A stretch of DNA of 26,821 nt from Anaerolineae bacterium (GTDB lineage Bacteria > Chloroflexota > Anaerolineae > JAFGEY01): contig JAFGEY010000251.1 in NCBI GenBank assembly GCA_016931365.1, positions 1-26,821 of the forward strand. The letters are read 5' to 3'. Below, in pieces: positions 1 through 7,792 of this stretch. Both the position numbers and the translations under genes were made by a program. Positions within the stretch are counted from its first letter, which is position 1. Each line of letters begins with the position of its first letter. Below the pieces are notes generated by a model. It had not been told where the DNA came from. It saw only the letters and a list, made by a program, of their open reading frames with translations, and made no database searches.

Positions 1-353
1 ACCTTGACCTTGCAGCCTTCTTCCAGAAAGCGCCGCGCATCTCGGGATTTGAATTCCAGGTCGTGCTCGCCGGTTCGTGTGGTCAGGCGGACGCCTTTGA
101 CTTCGATCGATTTGCTGGCTTTGCGCGCCTTGCGTTCTCGTTTGGCTTTGTCATACAAGAACTTGCCATAGTCCATCATCCGGCATACGGGAGGGTCTGC
201 ATTGGGAGCAACTTCGACCAGGTCGAGTTGCTTTTCGCGGGCCATCGTAATCGCCTCGCGTGGGGTCATGATGCCAATGACACCCTTTTCTCCCACCACA
301 CGGACCTGCTTGGCACGAATCTGTTCATTTACCCGGTAGTTTTTGTCGCTAAT
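1..353 (-). CDS. infC: Translation initiation factor IF-3, N-terminal part (cut by the left edge)
   Basis: IF-3 binds the 30S subunit and checks start-codon and initiator-tRNA pairing. The 117 visible residues hold the N-domain and linker: RVNEQIRAKQVRV, LVEVAPNADPPVCRMMDYGK and RRFLEEGCKVKV are close to the family consensus. The reading frame has no ATG, GTG or TTG at the expected N-terminus. Instead an ATT codon (353-351) lies just after an in-frame TGA and 3 nt after a GAGGTGA Shine-Dalgarno (363-357), so translation must begin at AUU or further inside. AUU is the known infC start in E. coli, where IF-3 represses its own synthesis by rejecting the codon; the same control is inferred here. 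The gene is divergent from trmD. The C-terminal domain is beyond the window, and rpmI-rplT would be expected next but cannot be seen. Confidence 0.95.
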   Translation of the reverse strand, partial: MSDKNYRVNEQIRAKQVRVVGEKGVIGIMTPREAITMAREKQLDLVEVAPNADPPVCRMMDYGKFLYDKAKRERKARKASKSIEVKGVRLTTRTGEHDLEFKSRDARRFLEEGCKVK

Positions 354-402
354 GGTTCACCTCTCATAATTTACATGCATTTCTGATCCGATTGATAAAG
401 TA

Positions 403-431
403 AATATAGCATAACCATTTTTGAATGTCAA
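403..431 (-). promoter_or_regulatory. Sigma-70-type promoter of infC
   Basis: Minus strand TTGACA (431-426), 17-bp spacer, TATATT (408-403). The predicted transcript starts near 396 and gives a leader of about 43 nt before the AUU codon. Confidence 0.75.
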
Positions 432-449
432 ATTAAGCCGGGTTTATCC

Positions 450-478
450 TTGTCGTTCTATAGCTGCTGTGCTAAAAT
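450..478 (+). promoter_or_regulatory. Sigma-70-type promoter of trmD-rnj
   Basis: TTGTCG (450-455), 17-bp spacer, TAAAAT (473-478). It sits back to back with the infC promoter and overlaps the upstream TTG extension of the trmD frame, which supports the downstream ATG at 501 as the real start. Confidence 0.65.
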
Positions 479-500
479 AGAGCTGTCTGTGGAGGGATGG

Positions 501-1250
501 ATGCAAATCGACATTTTTTCGCTTTTTCCGGGCATGTTTGACGGACCATTTGCGGACAGCATCATCAAGCGGGCCGTCGAGGCCGGTCTGGTGTCGATCT
601 TGGTGCACGACATCCGTGCCTGGGCTCCGGGGCGGCATCGACAATGTGACGACACACCCTACGGCGGCGGCGGCGGGATGGTGATGAAGCCCGAGCCGAT
701 CTTTTTGGCCGTCGAGGCGGTGTTGGGAATACAGCCGTTCGCGCCTCCACCCTGCCCGGTGATCTTGATGACGCCACAAGGCCGTCCGTTGACGCAGGCA
801 GTGGCGCACGAATTGGCCGGACACGAGCGGCTGTCCCTGATCTGCGGTCGATATGAGGGTGTCGACGAGCGCGTACGCGAACACCTGGCGACCGATGAGA
901 TCAGCATCGGCGATTACGTGCTTTCGGGCGGTGAGCTGGCGGCGATGGTGGTCGTCGATGCAATAGTACGGCTTTTGCCCGGCGCTTTGGGTGATCGGGA
1001 GGCTCCGGCCAAGGATTCGTATGCAGCCGGGTTGCTAGAGCATCCGCACTATACCCGTCCGGCGGTCTTTCGCGGCTGGTCTGTGCCCGATGTGTTGGTC
1101 GCCGGGCACCACGCCCAGGTGGATCGTTGGCGGCGTGAGGCTGCTTTGTTGCGTACCTGGCAACGCCGGCCTGACTTGCTGGCAAGTGCGCCGTTGACGC
1201 AAGCAGATGAGAAATTTTTGGACAGGTTGGGCAGTGAATATGAGCATTGA
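501..1250 (+). CDS. trmD: tRNA (guanine-N1)-methyltransferase TrmD
   Basis: TrmD methylates N1 of G37 in tRNAs with G at position 36, using S-adenosylmethionine, and so prevents +1 frameshifting. The 249-residue protein has the family length. It shows the SPOUT trefoil-knot motifs [10 protein letters not shown] (residues 116-125) and [11 protein letters not shown] (135-145), and the N-terminal pattern [13 protein letters not shown]. The ATG at 501 follows a GGAGGG (491-496) by 4 nt. A longer frame starting with TTG at 450 would run through the promoter and was not used. The usual partners rpsP, rimM and rplS are absent on both sides; instead the gene overlaps rnj by 11 nt, which suggests a two-gene operon with translational coupling. 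Confidence 0.97.
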   Translation: MQIDIFSLFPGMFDGPFADSIIKRAVEAGLVSILVHDIRAWAPGRHRQCDDTPYGGGGGMVMKPEPIFLAVEAVLGIQPFAPPPCPVILMTPQGRPLTQAVAHELAGHERLSLICGRYEGVDERVREHLATDEISIGDYVLSGGELAAMVVVDAIVRLLPGALGDREAPAKDSYAAGLLEHPHYTRPAVFRGWSVPDVLVAGHHAQVDRWRREAALLRTWQRRPDLLASAPLTQADEKFLDRLGSEYEH

Positions 1251-2901
1251 TCGCACACTTTTCCTGATCCCTCTCGGCGGGCTGGGCGAGGTGGGCAAGA
1301 ATATGATGGTCCTGGAATACGATCGACAGATCATTATCATTGACGCGGGGTTGATGTTCCCTGAAAACGACATGCTGGGTATCGACCTGGTGATCCCCGA
1401 CTTTGGCTACCTGCTGGACAAAAAAGATCAGGTCAAGGCAATTGTGCTCACTCACGGGCACGAGGATCACATCGGCGCGCTGTCGTATCTGCTTCGTGAG
1501 ATCAACGCACCGGTTTACAGCACATTGCTCACGCGCGGTCTGGCCGAGATCAAACTCAAGCAGCATCATCTGCTGGCGCAGGTCGAGTTTCACACGGTCG
1601 AGGCCGGTGACAGGCTCTCGATAGGGCCGTTCGAGATCGAATTTTTTGCCGTGAACCACAGCATTCCCGACTGCGTAGGGCTGGCGATAGACACACCGGT
1701 GGGGTTGATCGTCCATTCGGGCGACTATAAATTTGATTACACGCCCGTCGATGGGCAACCGACCGATTTCGCCAAACTGGCCTCGTTTGGCGAGCGCAAC
1801 GTGCTGGCGCTGCTTTCCGACAGCACCAACGCCGAACATCCTGGCTTTACGCCATCCGAGCGGCTGATCGAAGAAGCGTTTGACGCCGTGTTCCGTCGGG
1901 CAGAGGGGCGAGTGATCGTAGGTACGTTTGCCTCGCTGATCTCGCGCATTCAGCAGGTGATCCGCTGCGCGGTGCGCCACAACCGCAAAGTGGCGATTGC
2001 CGGGCGCACGATGGCCGACAATGTGAGCATGGCCCAAAAATTGGGGTACATCGATGTGCCGCCGCACGCGCTGCTGCCGCTGAATGACATTGGCCGTCTG
2101 CCAGCGAACGAGATCGTCATCCTGGCGACGGGCACACAGGGTGAGCCGGCGGCAGCGTTGGCCAAGATGGCTACGCAGCGGCATCGACACATCAACATCC
2201 AGGCTGGCGATACGGTGATTATGTCTTCGCACACCATTCCAGGCAACGAAGAGCTGGTGCATCGTAACATCAATCGCCTTTTTCAACGTGGCGCGCAAGT
2301 GGTCTATCATCCCATCGCGCCGGTGCATGTCTCAGGGCATGCCAGCCAGGAGGAGCAAAAGCTGCTCATTAACCTGATTCGGCCCCACTTTCTGGTGCCC
2401 ATTCATGGCGAACTACGCCATCTCAAGGCCCAGGCGCGGCTGGCTTTCGAACTGGGTTTCGCGCCAGAGAACGTGCTCGTGGTCGAAAACGGCTATCGCC
2501 TCCAGTTCACCGAAGATAGGGTGGCCATTGGTGAGCGCGTGCCCGGCGGTTATGTGTTCGTCGACGGCAGCGGGATTGGCGACGTTGGCCCGGTGCTGAT
2601 GCGCGAACGCGAGCAGCTTGCGCGCGACGGCTTTGTCGTCGTCCTCGTGCCGCCGTTTGTAGATGGTCAATCGCACGGAGTGCCACAGATCATTACCCGC
2701 GGGTTTGTTTTCCAGCCCGACGCGCAAGATTTGTTCGAGCAGGTCACCGAACAGGTGATCGCGTTTCTGACGGATAACCCGCCCGAAGCGACGGACAAAT
2801 TCGCAACCTCCCTGCGCCGCCACCTGGAAGCATATCTGTATCAAGAAACCAAGCGCCATCCCATCGTCATCCCCGTATTGAGCGATTTTAACTTTGCATA
2901 A
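1240..2901 (+). CDS. rnj: Ribonuclease J
   Basis: RNase J is a metallo-beta-lactamase-fold ribonuclease with 5'-3' exo- and endonuclease activity in mRNA decay and rRNA maturation. The 553-residue protein has [12 protein letters not shown] at the N-terminus, the zinc motif HGHEDH (72-77), [18 protein letters not shown], a beta-CASP domain with GRTMADN and [20 protein letters not shown] and [14 protein letters not shown] [10 protein letters not shown], and a C-terminal domain with [10 protein letters not shown] and ITRGFVF. This is the full family layout, close in order to B. subtilis RNase J1. The ATG at 1240 overlaps the end of trmD by 11 nt. A GTG at 1234 in the same frame is better spaced from an AGG (1224-1226), so the start may be two codons earlier. 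J1 and J2 types cannot be told apart here. Confidence 0.96.
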   Translation: MSIDRTLFLIPLGGLGEVGKNMMVLEYDRQIIIIDAGLMFPENDMLGIDLVIPDFGYLLDKKDQVKAIVLTHGHEDHIGALSYLLREINAPVYSTLLTRGLAEIKLKQHHLLAQVEFHTVEAGDRLSIGPFEIEFFAVNHSIPDCVGLAIDTPVGLIVHSGDYKFDYTPVDGQPTDFAKLASFGERNVLALLSDSTNAEHPGFTPSERLIEEAFDAVFRRAEGRVIVGTFASLISRIQQVIRCAVRHNRKVAIAGRTMADNVSMAQKLGYIDVPPHALLPLNDIGRLPANEIVILATGTQGEPAAALAKMATQRHRHINIQAGDTVIMSSHTIPGNEELVHRNINRLFQRGAQVVYHPIAPVHVSGHASQEEQKLLINLIRPHFLVPIHGELRHLKAQARLAFELGFAPENVLVVENGYRLQFTEDRVAIGERVPGGYVFVDGSGIGDVGPVLMREREQLARDGFVVVLVPPFVDGQSHGVPQIITRGFVFQPDAQDLFEQVTEQVIAFLTDNPPEATDKFATSLRRHLEAYLYQETKRHPIVIPVLSDFNFA

Positions 2902-2903
2902 AG

Positions 2904-2933
2904 TTGGCATTCGCATCCAAAGTGTGATACAAT
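2904..2933 (+). promoter_or_regulatory. Sigma-70-type promoter of the cNMP-binding protein gene
   Basis: TTGGCA (2904-2909), 18-bp spacer, TACAAT (2928-2933), starting 3 nt after the rnj stop codon. It implies a leader of about 40 nt and a transcription unit separate from trmD-rnj. Confidence 0.6.
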
Positions 2934-2980
2934 ATCATCAGGGTTGATGATTCTGCGCCTGAAACGACCGGGAGTGTTCG

Positions 2981-4720
2981 ATGGCCGAGGAATTGATCGA
3001 ACAACTGAAAAAGATGGACGCCTTCAAGGGCGAGTCACAGGCCGAATTGCAGCGCATCGCCGATTTGGTCGCCGAGCTGTCCAAGGTGGGGCTGTTTGAA
3101 TCGTTGGACAGCCAGCAGTTGGCCGTCATCGCCAGAGCGGGCAAGACGGTGCGCTATGAACGCGGGCAGGTGATCATCCGCGAAGGCGATACAGACAAAC
3201 TCTTTTATGTGATCGTCCGGGGCCATGTCCGGGTGTGGATACAGCCGGATGGTGGACCGCGGCAACTGCGCAACTATCACGAAGCGGGCGATTTTTTTGG
3301 CGAGCTGATCTTTTTTGGTGAGAATCAAAAGCGCGCGGCGACGGTCGATGTGGTCGAAGATGTCGAGTTGGTGTGTTTTGACGAAAAGGGCTTTTCTCTG
3401 ATCATTGAATATCCCCAAATTACCAGCTTTTTGCGCGATTGGGGCCAACAGCGCATTATCCGCAGCAACCGGCCCTTCTCCGGCAAACACTGGGACGAAA
3501 TCTCGGTCGTTCTGGCACACAAAAGTTGGGTTGCCCTGTTCCAGTTGATCTTGTTCCCAATCGCGATCATCGTGCTGGCCTGGATTACTATGGGACTGTT
3601 GGGAGTGTACCGGGGCGTTTCGTTTGAGGCGATGGTCAGTTTGCTCATCGCGGTGACTATTGGTATGGGGCTGTGGATTTTCTGGATGGTCGAGGACTGG
3701 CGCAACGACGAGTTTATCGTCACCTCCAAGCGGCTGATCCACATCGAGCGCATTCTGGTGCCGCCCTTTCCGGTGGAACGATATGAAGCGCCGATCGATC
3801 AGGTGCAAGATGTGACAACGCGCAACCATGGTCTTTGGACACCCTTGTTCGGCGTTCGTTCGTTGGAGATCAAGACCGCCGGCGCCGGTACGATCCGCTT
3901 TCCATACCTGGATGACGCCGTCGAGGTATCAAACCAGATTTTTCACTCGCGCGACCTGGCGCGCACGCGCCGCAATGTGGAAGAACGAACGCACATCCGG
4001 CAGTCGCTGCAAAAAGAACTGGATCGCGGGCCGATCAGTTTGCTCAGCCCGTTGGAGAGCGGCGAAAAACCGCCGATCTCGTCCGAACCCAGGGGGATTC
4101 TGCTCAAGTTGATCGACTATTTTGTTCCCCACTTTCGTATTGTCAAGCGCGATCAGATCATCTGGCGCAAGCACTGGCTGGTTCTGGTCAAAGAAGTGGG
4201 CGCGCAATTTTTGCTTTTCTGTGTGTCGGTGGTGCTTTTGATCCTGGTCCTCACCTGGGTCGATGTACCTGACGCGCTGCGCTGGTATCTGTTGGTTCCC
4301 CTGGCGGGGGGGGGCGTTTTGTCTTCTTTTGGCTGGTATCTGTGGTGCTATGATGGCTGGCGCAATGATATCTATATTGTGACCGACAGTCGGATTATCG
4401 ATGTAGAAGGGTCGCCCTTTCGTTTGCACAAGGAGACACGCACCGAAGGTACGTTCGACACGATCCAGAATATCGATTTCAAAAGCCCCAACTGGCTGGC
4501 GCGCGTCTTGCGCATCGGGCGGGTGACCATTTCCACAGCGGCCAAAAAAGATGCCTTTACGTTTGATTATGTGTCGCGTCCCGAAGAGGTGCAGCAAGAG
4601 ATTTTCAAGCGGCTTGTGGCCTATCGAGAGCGCAGGGAGCGCGCGGAAGCCGAGCGCCAGAGTACCGAATTTACCAAGTGGTTCGGCATCTACCGTCGGA
4701 TCACTGAAGAGGAGGAATGA
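2981..4720 (+). CDS. Membrane protein with cyclic-nucleotide-binding domain and two PH-like (bPH2) domains
   Basis: The 579-residue protein begins with a helical stretch and a cyclic-nucleotide-binding domain (about 36-150). Its phosphate-binding cassette is recognisable: FGEL at 107-110 and the arginine of KRAATV at 118. The rest is a duplicated unit: a pair of membrane helices (about 183-237), then a PH-like domain opening with EDWRNDEFIVTSKRLI (238-253); and again helices (about 402-457), then YDGWRNDIYIVTDSRII (457-473). The start ATG follows GGGAG (2970-2974). The C-terminus is charged and helical. Inference: a membrane sensor whose cytoplasmic PH-like domains respond to a bound nucleotide; ligand and output are unknown. 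There is no HTH, so it is not a Crp-type regulator. A run of nine G (4306-4314) lies inside the gene. It has its own promoter, and the next gene follows 4 nt after its stop. Confidence 0.85.
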   Translation: MAEELIEQLKKMDAFKGESQAELQRIADLVAELSKVGLFESLDSQQLAVIARAGKTVRYERGQVIIREGDTDKLFYVIVRGHVRVWIQPDGGPRQLRNYHEAGDFFGELIFFGENQKRAATVDVVEDVELVCFDEKGFSLIIEYPQITSFLRDWGQQRIIRSNRPFSGKHWDEISVVLAHKSWVALFQLILFPIAIIVLAWITMGLLGVYRGVSFEAMVSLLIAVTIGMGLWIFWMVEDWRNDEFIVTSKRLIHIERILVPPFPVERYEAPIDQVQDVTTRNHGLWTPLFGVRSLEIKTAGAGTIRFPYLDDAVEVSNQIFHSRDLARTRRNVEERTHIRQSLQKELDRGPISLLSPLESGEKPPISSEPRGILLKLIDYFVPHFRIVKRDQIIWRKHWLVLVKEVGAQFLLFCVSVVLLILVLTWVDVPDALRWYLLVPLAGGGVLSSFGWYLWCYDGWRNDIYIVTDSRIIDVEGSPFRLHKETRTEGTFDTIQNIDFKSPNWLARVLRIGRVTISTAAKKDAFTFDYVSRPEEVQQEIFKRLVAYRERRERAEAERQSTEFTKWFGIYRRITEEEE

Positions 4721-4724
4721 TCGG

Positions 4725-5684
4725 ATGTGTCGGAGATTCAAGTTTTGCACGCTGTGGTGTCTGCTGATCGCGTTGGTTGTTTTTGCGGCCGGGTGCCGAC
4801 CCTCATCTAATGTCCCAACGCCGGTTGCACACGTCGCAGGAACGCCGACTCTGGCAGTCGCCGGCGCGTCCACGCCGACTCCAATGCCCGGTGAGCCATT
4901 GGCTGCACGTGTCAACGGACAGCCGATCCGCTTGCAGGAGTACCAAAAACAGGTTGCCGAGTGGGAAGCGGCTTTTGTAGGCCAAAATCCCAACCTCAGC
5001 GAAGCCGACAAGCAAGCTATGATCGCCCAGGGCAAACAACAGGTTTTGGATGTGATGATCGAGCAAGTGCTGATCGAACAGGCGGCGGCACAGGCAGGCA
5101 TCGTCATTTCAGATCAGGATGTGGAAAGCGTGGTTGCGCGTGACATCCAGGACAACGGCGGGCAGGCCAAATTCGAGGCTTGGCTTCAAACCAATAACTG
5201 GACCGTCGATGAGTACAGGTCGCGCCAACGCTCGATGATGATTGCCTCCAGGATGTTCGAGCACATCACTCGTGACGTGCCAACCAAAGCTGAACAGGTG
5301 CATGCGCGCCATATCCTGGTGGCAACCGAGCAAGAGGCGCGGACCATTCTGTCGCAGCTCCAGGGTGGCACAGATTTTGTTGCGTTGGCGGCGCAGCACT
5401 CGCTCGATCCGAGCACCAAAGACAGCGGCGGTGACCTGGGTTTCTTCCCGCGCGGGACTTTGGTTGTACCTGAAGTTGAGAATACTGCCTTTTCGCTTGG
5501 CGTTGGCCAGATTAGCGACGTGTTCTCGAGCGCAATGGGCTATCACATCGTCCAGGTGATCGAGCGCGTGCCGGATATGACCCTGACCGAGGAATCCTGG
5601 CAGTCGCTCAAAGAAACTACGTTCCGGCGCTGGCTCTTGGATTTATGGGACACGGCCAGTATTGAGGTTTTGGTCTCTCCATGA
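4725..5684 (+). CDS. Parvulin-type peptidyl-prolyl isomerase lipoprotein (PrsA/SurA-like)
   Basis: This 319-residue protein is probably an extracytoplasmic folding factor. It has a lipoprotein signal peptide (hydrophobic core about 10-22, AAGC with the lipidation Cys at 24), a short Thr-Pro-rich linker (about 30-55), a SurA-N-like helical chaperone domain (about 58-185) opening with ARVNGQPI, and one parvulin domain (about 191-282) with ARHILVA, DFVALAAQHSLDPS, GGDLGFFPRG and GYHIVQVIER. The ATG at 4725 is 9 nt after AGAGGAGG (4708-4715), which lies in the end of the preceding gene, so the two are probably cotranscribed. The -3 residue of the lipobox is Ala rather than Leu, so cleavage by signal peptidase II is likely but not certain. 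The client proteins are unknown. Confidence 0.9.
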   Translation: MCRRFKFCTLWCLLIALVVFAAGCRPSSNVPTPVAHVAGTPTLAVAGASTPTPMPGEPLAARVNGQPIRLQEYQKQVAEWEAAFVGQNPNLSEADKQAMIAQGKQQVLDVMIEQVLIEQAAAQAGIVISDQDVESVVARDIQDNGGQAKFEAWLQTNNWTVDEYRSRQRSMMIASRMFEHITRDVPTKAEQVHARHILVATEQEARTILSQLQGGTDFVALAAQHSLDPSTKDSGGDLGFFPRGTLVVPEVENTAFSLGVGQISDVFSSAMGYHIVQVIERVPDMTLTEESWQSLKETTFRRWLLDLWDTASIEVLVSP

Positions 5685-5711
5685 GTGTCAAGGATTAAGG
5701 ATTTATCAATC

Positions 5712-5740
5712 TAGACAAGCAAGCGTGGTTATGGTATACT
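5712..5740 (+). promoter_or_regulatory. Sigma-70-type promoter with extended -10
   Basis: TAGACA (5712-5717), 17-bp spacer ending in TGG, TATACT (5735-5740). It drives the gene at 5831 through a leader of about 83 nt. The leader has an 8-bp palindrome GTGTACAC (5757-5764) near position +10 to +17 and a possible hairpin CGTTCC/GGAACG (5784-5789 with 5807-5812). These could be an operator and leader structure, but no regulator can be named. Confidence 0.65.
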
Positions 5741-5830
5741 AAAAACAGGGTGCATTGTGTACACTGTTGAATTCAATTCGGCACGTTCCACAGTGCGGTC
5801 GTTTTTGGAACGCGACAAGGGGTAAGTGCT

Positions 5831-6568
5831 ATGCAATGGGAAGAACCTGTTGAGGAAAAAAAGCAAGGTGCAGGAATCGGCAATCTAGGTGCTGTGTTGT
5901 TTGTCATCTTGACGGTGATTGTCGGGCTCTGTTATTTGACGATCTTTGTCAATCCACAGATCATGCTTAATCCCTTCAAGCCACCACAGGCGATCATTGC
6001 CCCTACGGCGACGACGGTCGCCGTGGCTGGTGTGACGCAGATTCCGCCCACATTTACACCTCCGCCGACATATCCGCCCACATGGACGCCTACAGCCACG
6101 CCGACGCCCACCGCGACGCGCACGCCTACGTTGACACCCAAGCCGACGTCTACGCCGGGGCCGCTTCCACAGTTTTCGCTGTATTGGGACCCCATTTACA
6201 CCAGCCAGCGGCTCTATGCCGATCAGAAAGCCGCTGAATGGTGGACAGGCGTCGCTGGAGAGATCACCGATAAGAATGGCAAGCCCGTTCCCGACGAAAT
6301 TGTCAAGGTGTGGGATGATCAGGGCCATGTGTGGGAAACCAAGAGCGGCGACGCTTCGGCCTATGCTGATAAATACGGCTCGGCGATGGGCGGACATGGC
6401 ACCTATGCGTGGTGGGAGCAGTTTCTTTATGATAGCTGCAAAAACTCGTTTCCTGTCCACGTCCAGGTGATTCGAAACGGCAAAGGAGCCTCGCCAGTGG
6501 TCAACGTCAAAACGACAGGAGATTGCAGCAAGAATCTGATCCTGATCCATTTTCGCAAAAACTATTGA
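5831..6568 (+). CDS. Membrane-anchored protein with Thr-Pro stalk and unidentified extracellular domain
   Basis: The 245-residue protein has a short charged N-terminus, one membrane helix (about 19-43), a Pro/Thr-rich stalk (about 70-113, with repeats such as TPTATPTPTATRTPT) and a C-terminal domain of about 130 residues. That domain includes GEITDKNGKPVPDEIVKVWD and two cysteines (in DSCKNSF and GDCSKN). The GEITDKNGKPVP pattern resembles beta-sandwich domains of the carboxypeptidase-regulatory or Ig-like type, so a small extracellular beta-sandwich with a possible disulfide is inferred. There is no catalytic motif. AAGGGG upstream is well placed for the ATG at 5831. Thr-Pro stalks of this kind are common in secreted Chloroflexota proteins. 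Function is unknown. Confidence 0.8.
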   Translation: MQWEEPVEEKKQGAGIGNLGAVLFVILTVIVGLCYLTIFVNPQIMLNPFKPPQAIIAPTATTVAVAGVTQIPPTFTPPPTYPPTWTPTATPTPTATRTPTLTPKPTSTPGPLPQFSLYWDPIYTSQRLYADQKAAEWWTGVAGEITDKNGKPVPDEIVKVWDDQGHVWETKSGDASAYADKYGSAMGGHGTYAWWEQFLYDSCKNSFPVHVQVIRNGKGASPVVNVKTTGDCSKNLILIHFRKNY

Positions 6569-6615
6569 GCAGGTCAGATTTTTGATCACCGGTTCGATCG
6601 GATAAGGACAGGGGG

Positions 6616-6996
6616 ATGATGTCTCATCGCGCGTCAATGTCCGACATTGTAGAAGAAATGGATTCCCGCACGCTGGCGTTTATCAAAAAATACTTAACCT
6701 CGTTCACGCGTTGGGATCTGATTCGGTTCTTTGCTGAAAACATCCATACGTACGATACTGCTGAAGGGTTGGCCAAACATACCGGTCGCCCTGTTTCCTT
6801 GGTGCAGCAAGAAGCAGCTAATCTGGCTGCCGACGGCATTTTGACTGTGTCTGCTGAGGATGAAAATCGTGTGTATGCATTGACTCTCGATCCGGACGTT
6901 CGGCGCATCGCTTCCGAATTGGTTCAAGCAGCACAAGAGCGGACTTTTCGGATGAAACTGGTGTATCACATTTTGCGTGCAGGAGGCCAGCAATGA
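6616..6996 (+). CDS. Small winged-helix-like protein paired with a KaiC-type ATPase
   Basis: This 126-residue protein reads as mostly helical. Its centre, about residues 38-85 (LIRFFAENIHTYDTAEGLAK, then HTGRPVSLVQQEAANLAADG), matches the helix spacing of a winged helix-turn-helix, followed by a VYAL beta-hairpin wing. It has no other domain. The start is ATG 6616 or the adjacent ATG 6619, with AAGGA at 6604-6608; a later ATG at 6637 (MSDIVEEMD) is also possible. Its stop codon overlaps the start of the KaiC-like gene (ATGA), which implies translational coupling and probably a shared function. Inference: a DNA-binding or protein-adaptor partner of the ATPase. No clear promoter was found directly upstream. 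Confidence 0.8.
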   Translation: MMSHRASMSDIVEEMDSRTLAFIKKYLTSFTRWDLIRFFAENIHTYDTAEGLAKHTGRPVSLVQQEAANLAADGILTVSAEDENRVYALTLDPDVRRIASELVQAAQERTFRMKLVYHILRAGGQQ

Positions 6997-7727
6997 AAAA
7001 TCGAGTCCGTACGGGTGTCAGCGGCCTGGATGATATTCTTTCCGGCGGTTTTATCGAAGGGGCGGCTGTTTTGTTGCAAGGGGCTCCAGGGACGGGCAAG
7101 ACCACACTTGGCTTGCAGTATCTCTACACCGGAATCATACAGGAAGATGAGCCGGGGCTGCTGGTGACTTTTGAAGAGTTTCCGTACTCGCTGTATCGTG
7201 ATGCGCTGACCCACGGCTGGGATTTGCGCGCGTTGGAAGAAGCCAACAAGCTGCGCATCATCTTTACTTCGCCCCAGATTCTGCTCTCCAGCCTTCAGTC
7301 GCCAACCAGCCCGCTCAACCGCACGATTATGGAGTGGGGTGTGCGGCGGGTCGTGCTCGACAGCATTACTCACTTTACGCGGATCACGCGCGACACACAC
7401 GAATTGCGGGATATTTATAATACGACGATCAATGCCTTCAAACGCGAGGGGATCACGTCGCTGCTGCTGAGCGAGAACAAATCGACCCAGCTTTATGCCG
7501 ACCGCGGGCGCCTGCCCTATGTGGTCGACGCGATCTTGATGATGCGTTACGTTGAGATCAACAGCGCGATGCAGCGCGCACTCTTTGTGCTCAAAATGCG
7601 CGGCAGCCAGCACTCTAAAAGCATCCATCGATTCGAGATTACCAAGGACGGCATTGCCGTCAAGGAAGAGTTCAAAAACTTGCAAGGTCTGCTCTCCGGG
7701 ATGCCCACACGCACAATGCAGCGTTGA
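6993..7727 (+). CDS. Single-domain KaiC-like RecA-family ATPase
   Basis: The 244-residue protein is one KaiC domain. It has GVSGLDDILSGGF at the N-terminus, Walker A GAPGTGKT (30-37), the paired glutamates of VTFEEFP (61-62) in the position of the catalytic carboxylates of KaiC, Walker B VVLDS (about 120-124), and the C-terminal KMRGSQHSKSIHRFEIT pattern typical of the family. KaiC-like proteins hydrolyse ATP, form hexamers and act in clock or signalling roles, but no KaiA or KaiB is visible here, so a circadian role should not be assumed. The ATG overlaps the stop of the winged-helix gene, with AGGAGG just upstream. Both genes end at the shared terminator at 7748-7778. Confidence 0.92.
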   Translation: MKNRVRTGVSGLDDILSGGFIEGAAVLLQGAPGTGKTTLGLQYLYTGIIQEDEPGLLVTFEEFPYSLYRDALTHGWDLRALEEANKLRIIFTSPQILLSSLQSPTSPLNRTIMEWGVRRVVLDSITHFTRITRDTHELRDIYNTTINAFKREGITSLLLSENKSTQLYADRGRLPYVVDAILMMRYVEINSAMQRALFVLKMRGSQHSKSIHRFEITKDGIAVKEEFKNLQGLLSGMPTRTMQR

Positions 7728-7747
7728 GTCTATTGTCGAGACAAAAG

Positions 7748-7778
7748 AAAAGCGCCAGCCACAGCGGCTGGCGCTTTT
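7748..7778. terminator. Bidirectional Rho-independent terminator
   Basis: A 13-bp stem has the core AGCGCCAGCC (7751-7760) / GGCTGGCGCT (7766-7775) with a 5-nt loop. It is flanked by A-rich sequence on the left and T-rich sequence on the right, so it can stop the KaiC-like transcript from the left and the S1-protein transcript from the right. Confidence 0.92.
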
Positions 7779-7792
7779 TGTGTCTCTGTTTT

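Noticed and set aside
901..2328. 475-codon open frame on the minus strand opposite trmD and rnj
   Set aside because: It is the antisense of two clearly identified genes and has no ribosome-binding site or recognisable domain.
3929..5107. 392-codon open frame on the minus strand across the cNMP gene and the foldase gene
   Set aside because: It crosses a gene boundary of two well-supported genes and lacks any known motif.
6993..7727. Circadian clock gene kaiC
   Set aside because: Only one KaiC domain is present and no kaiA or kaiB is nearby, so only the family name is used.
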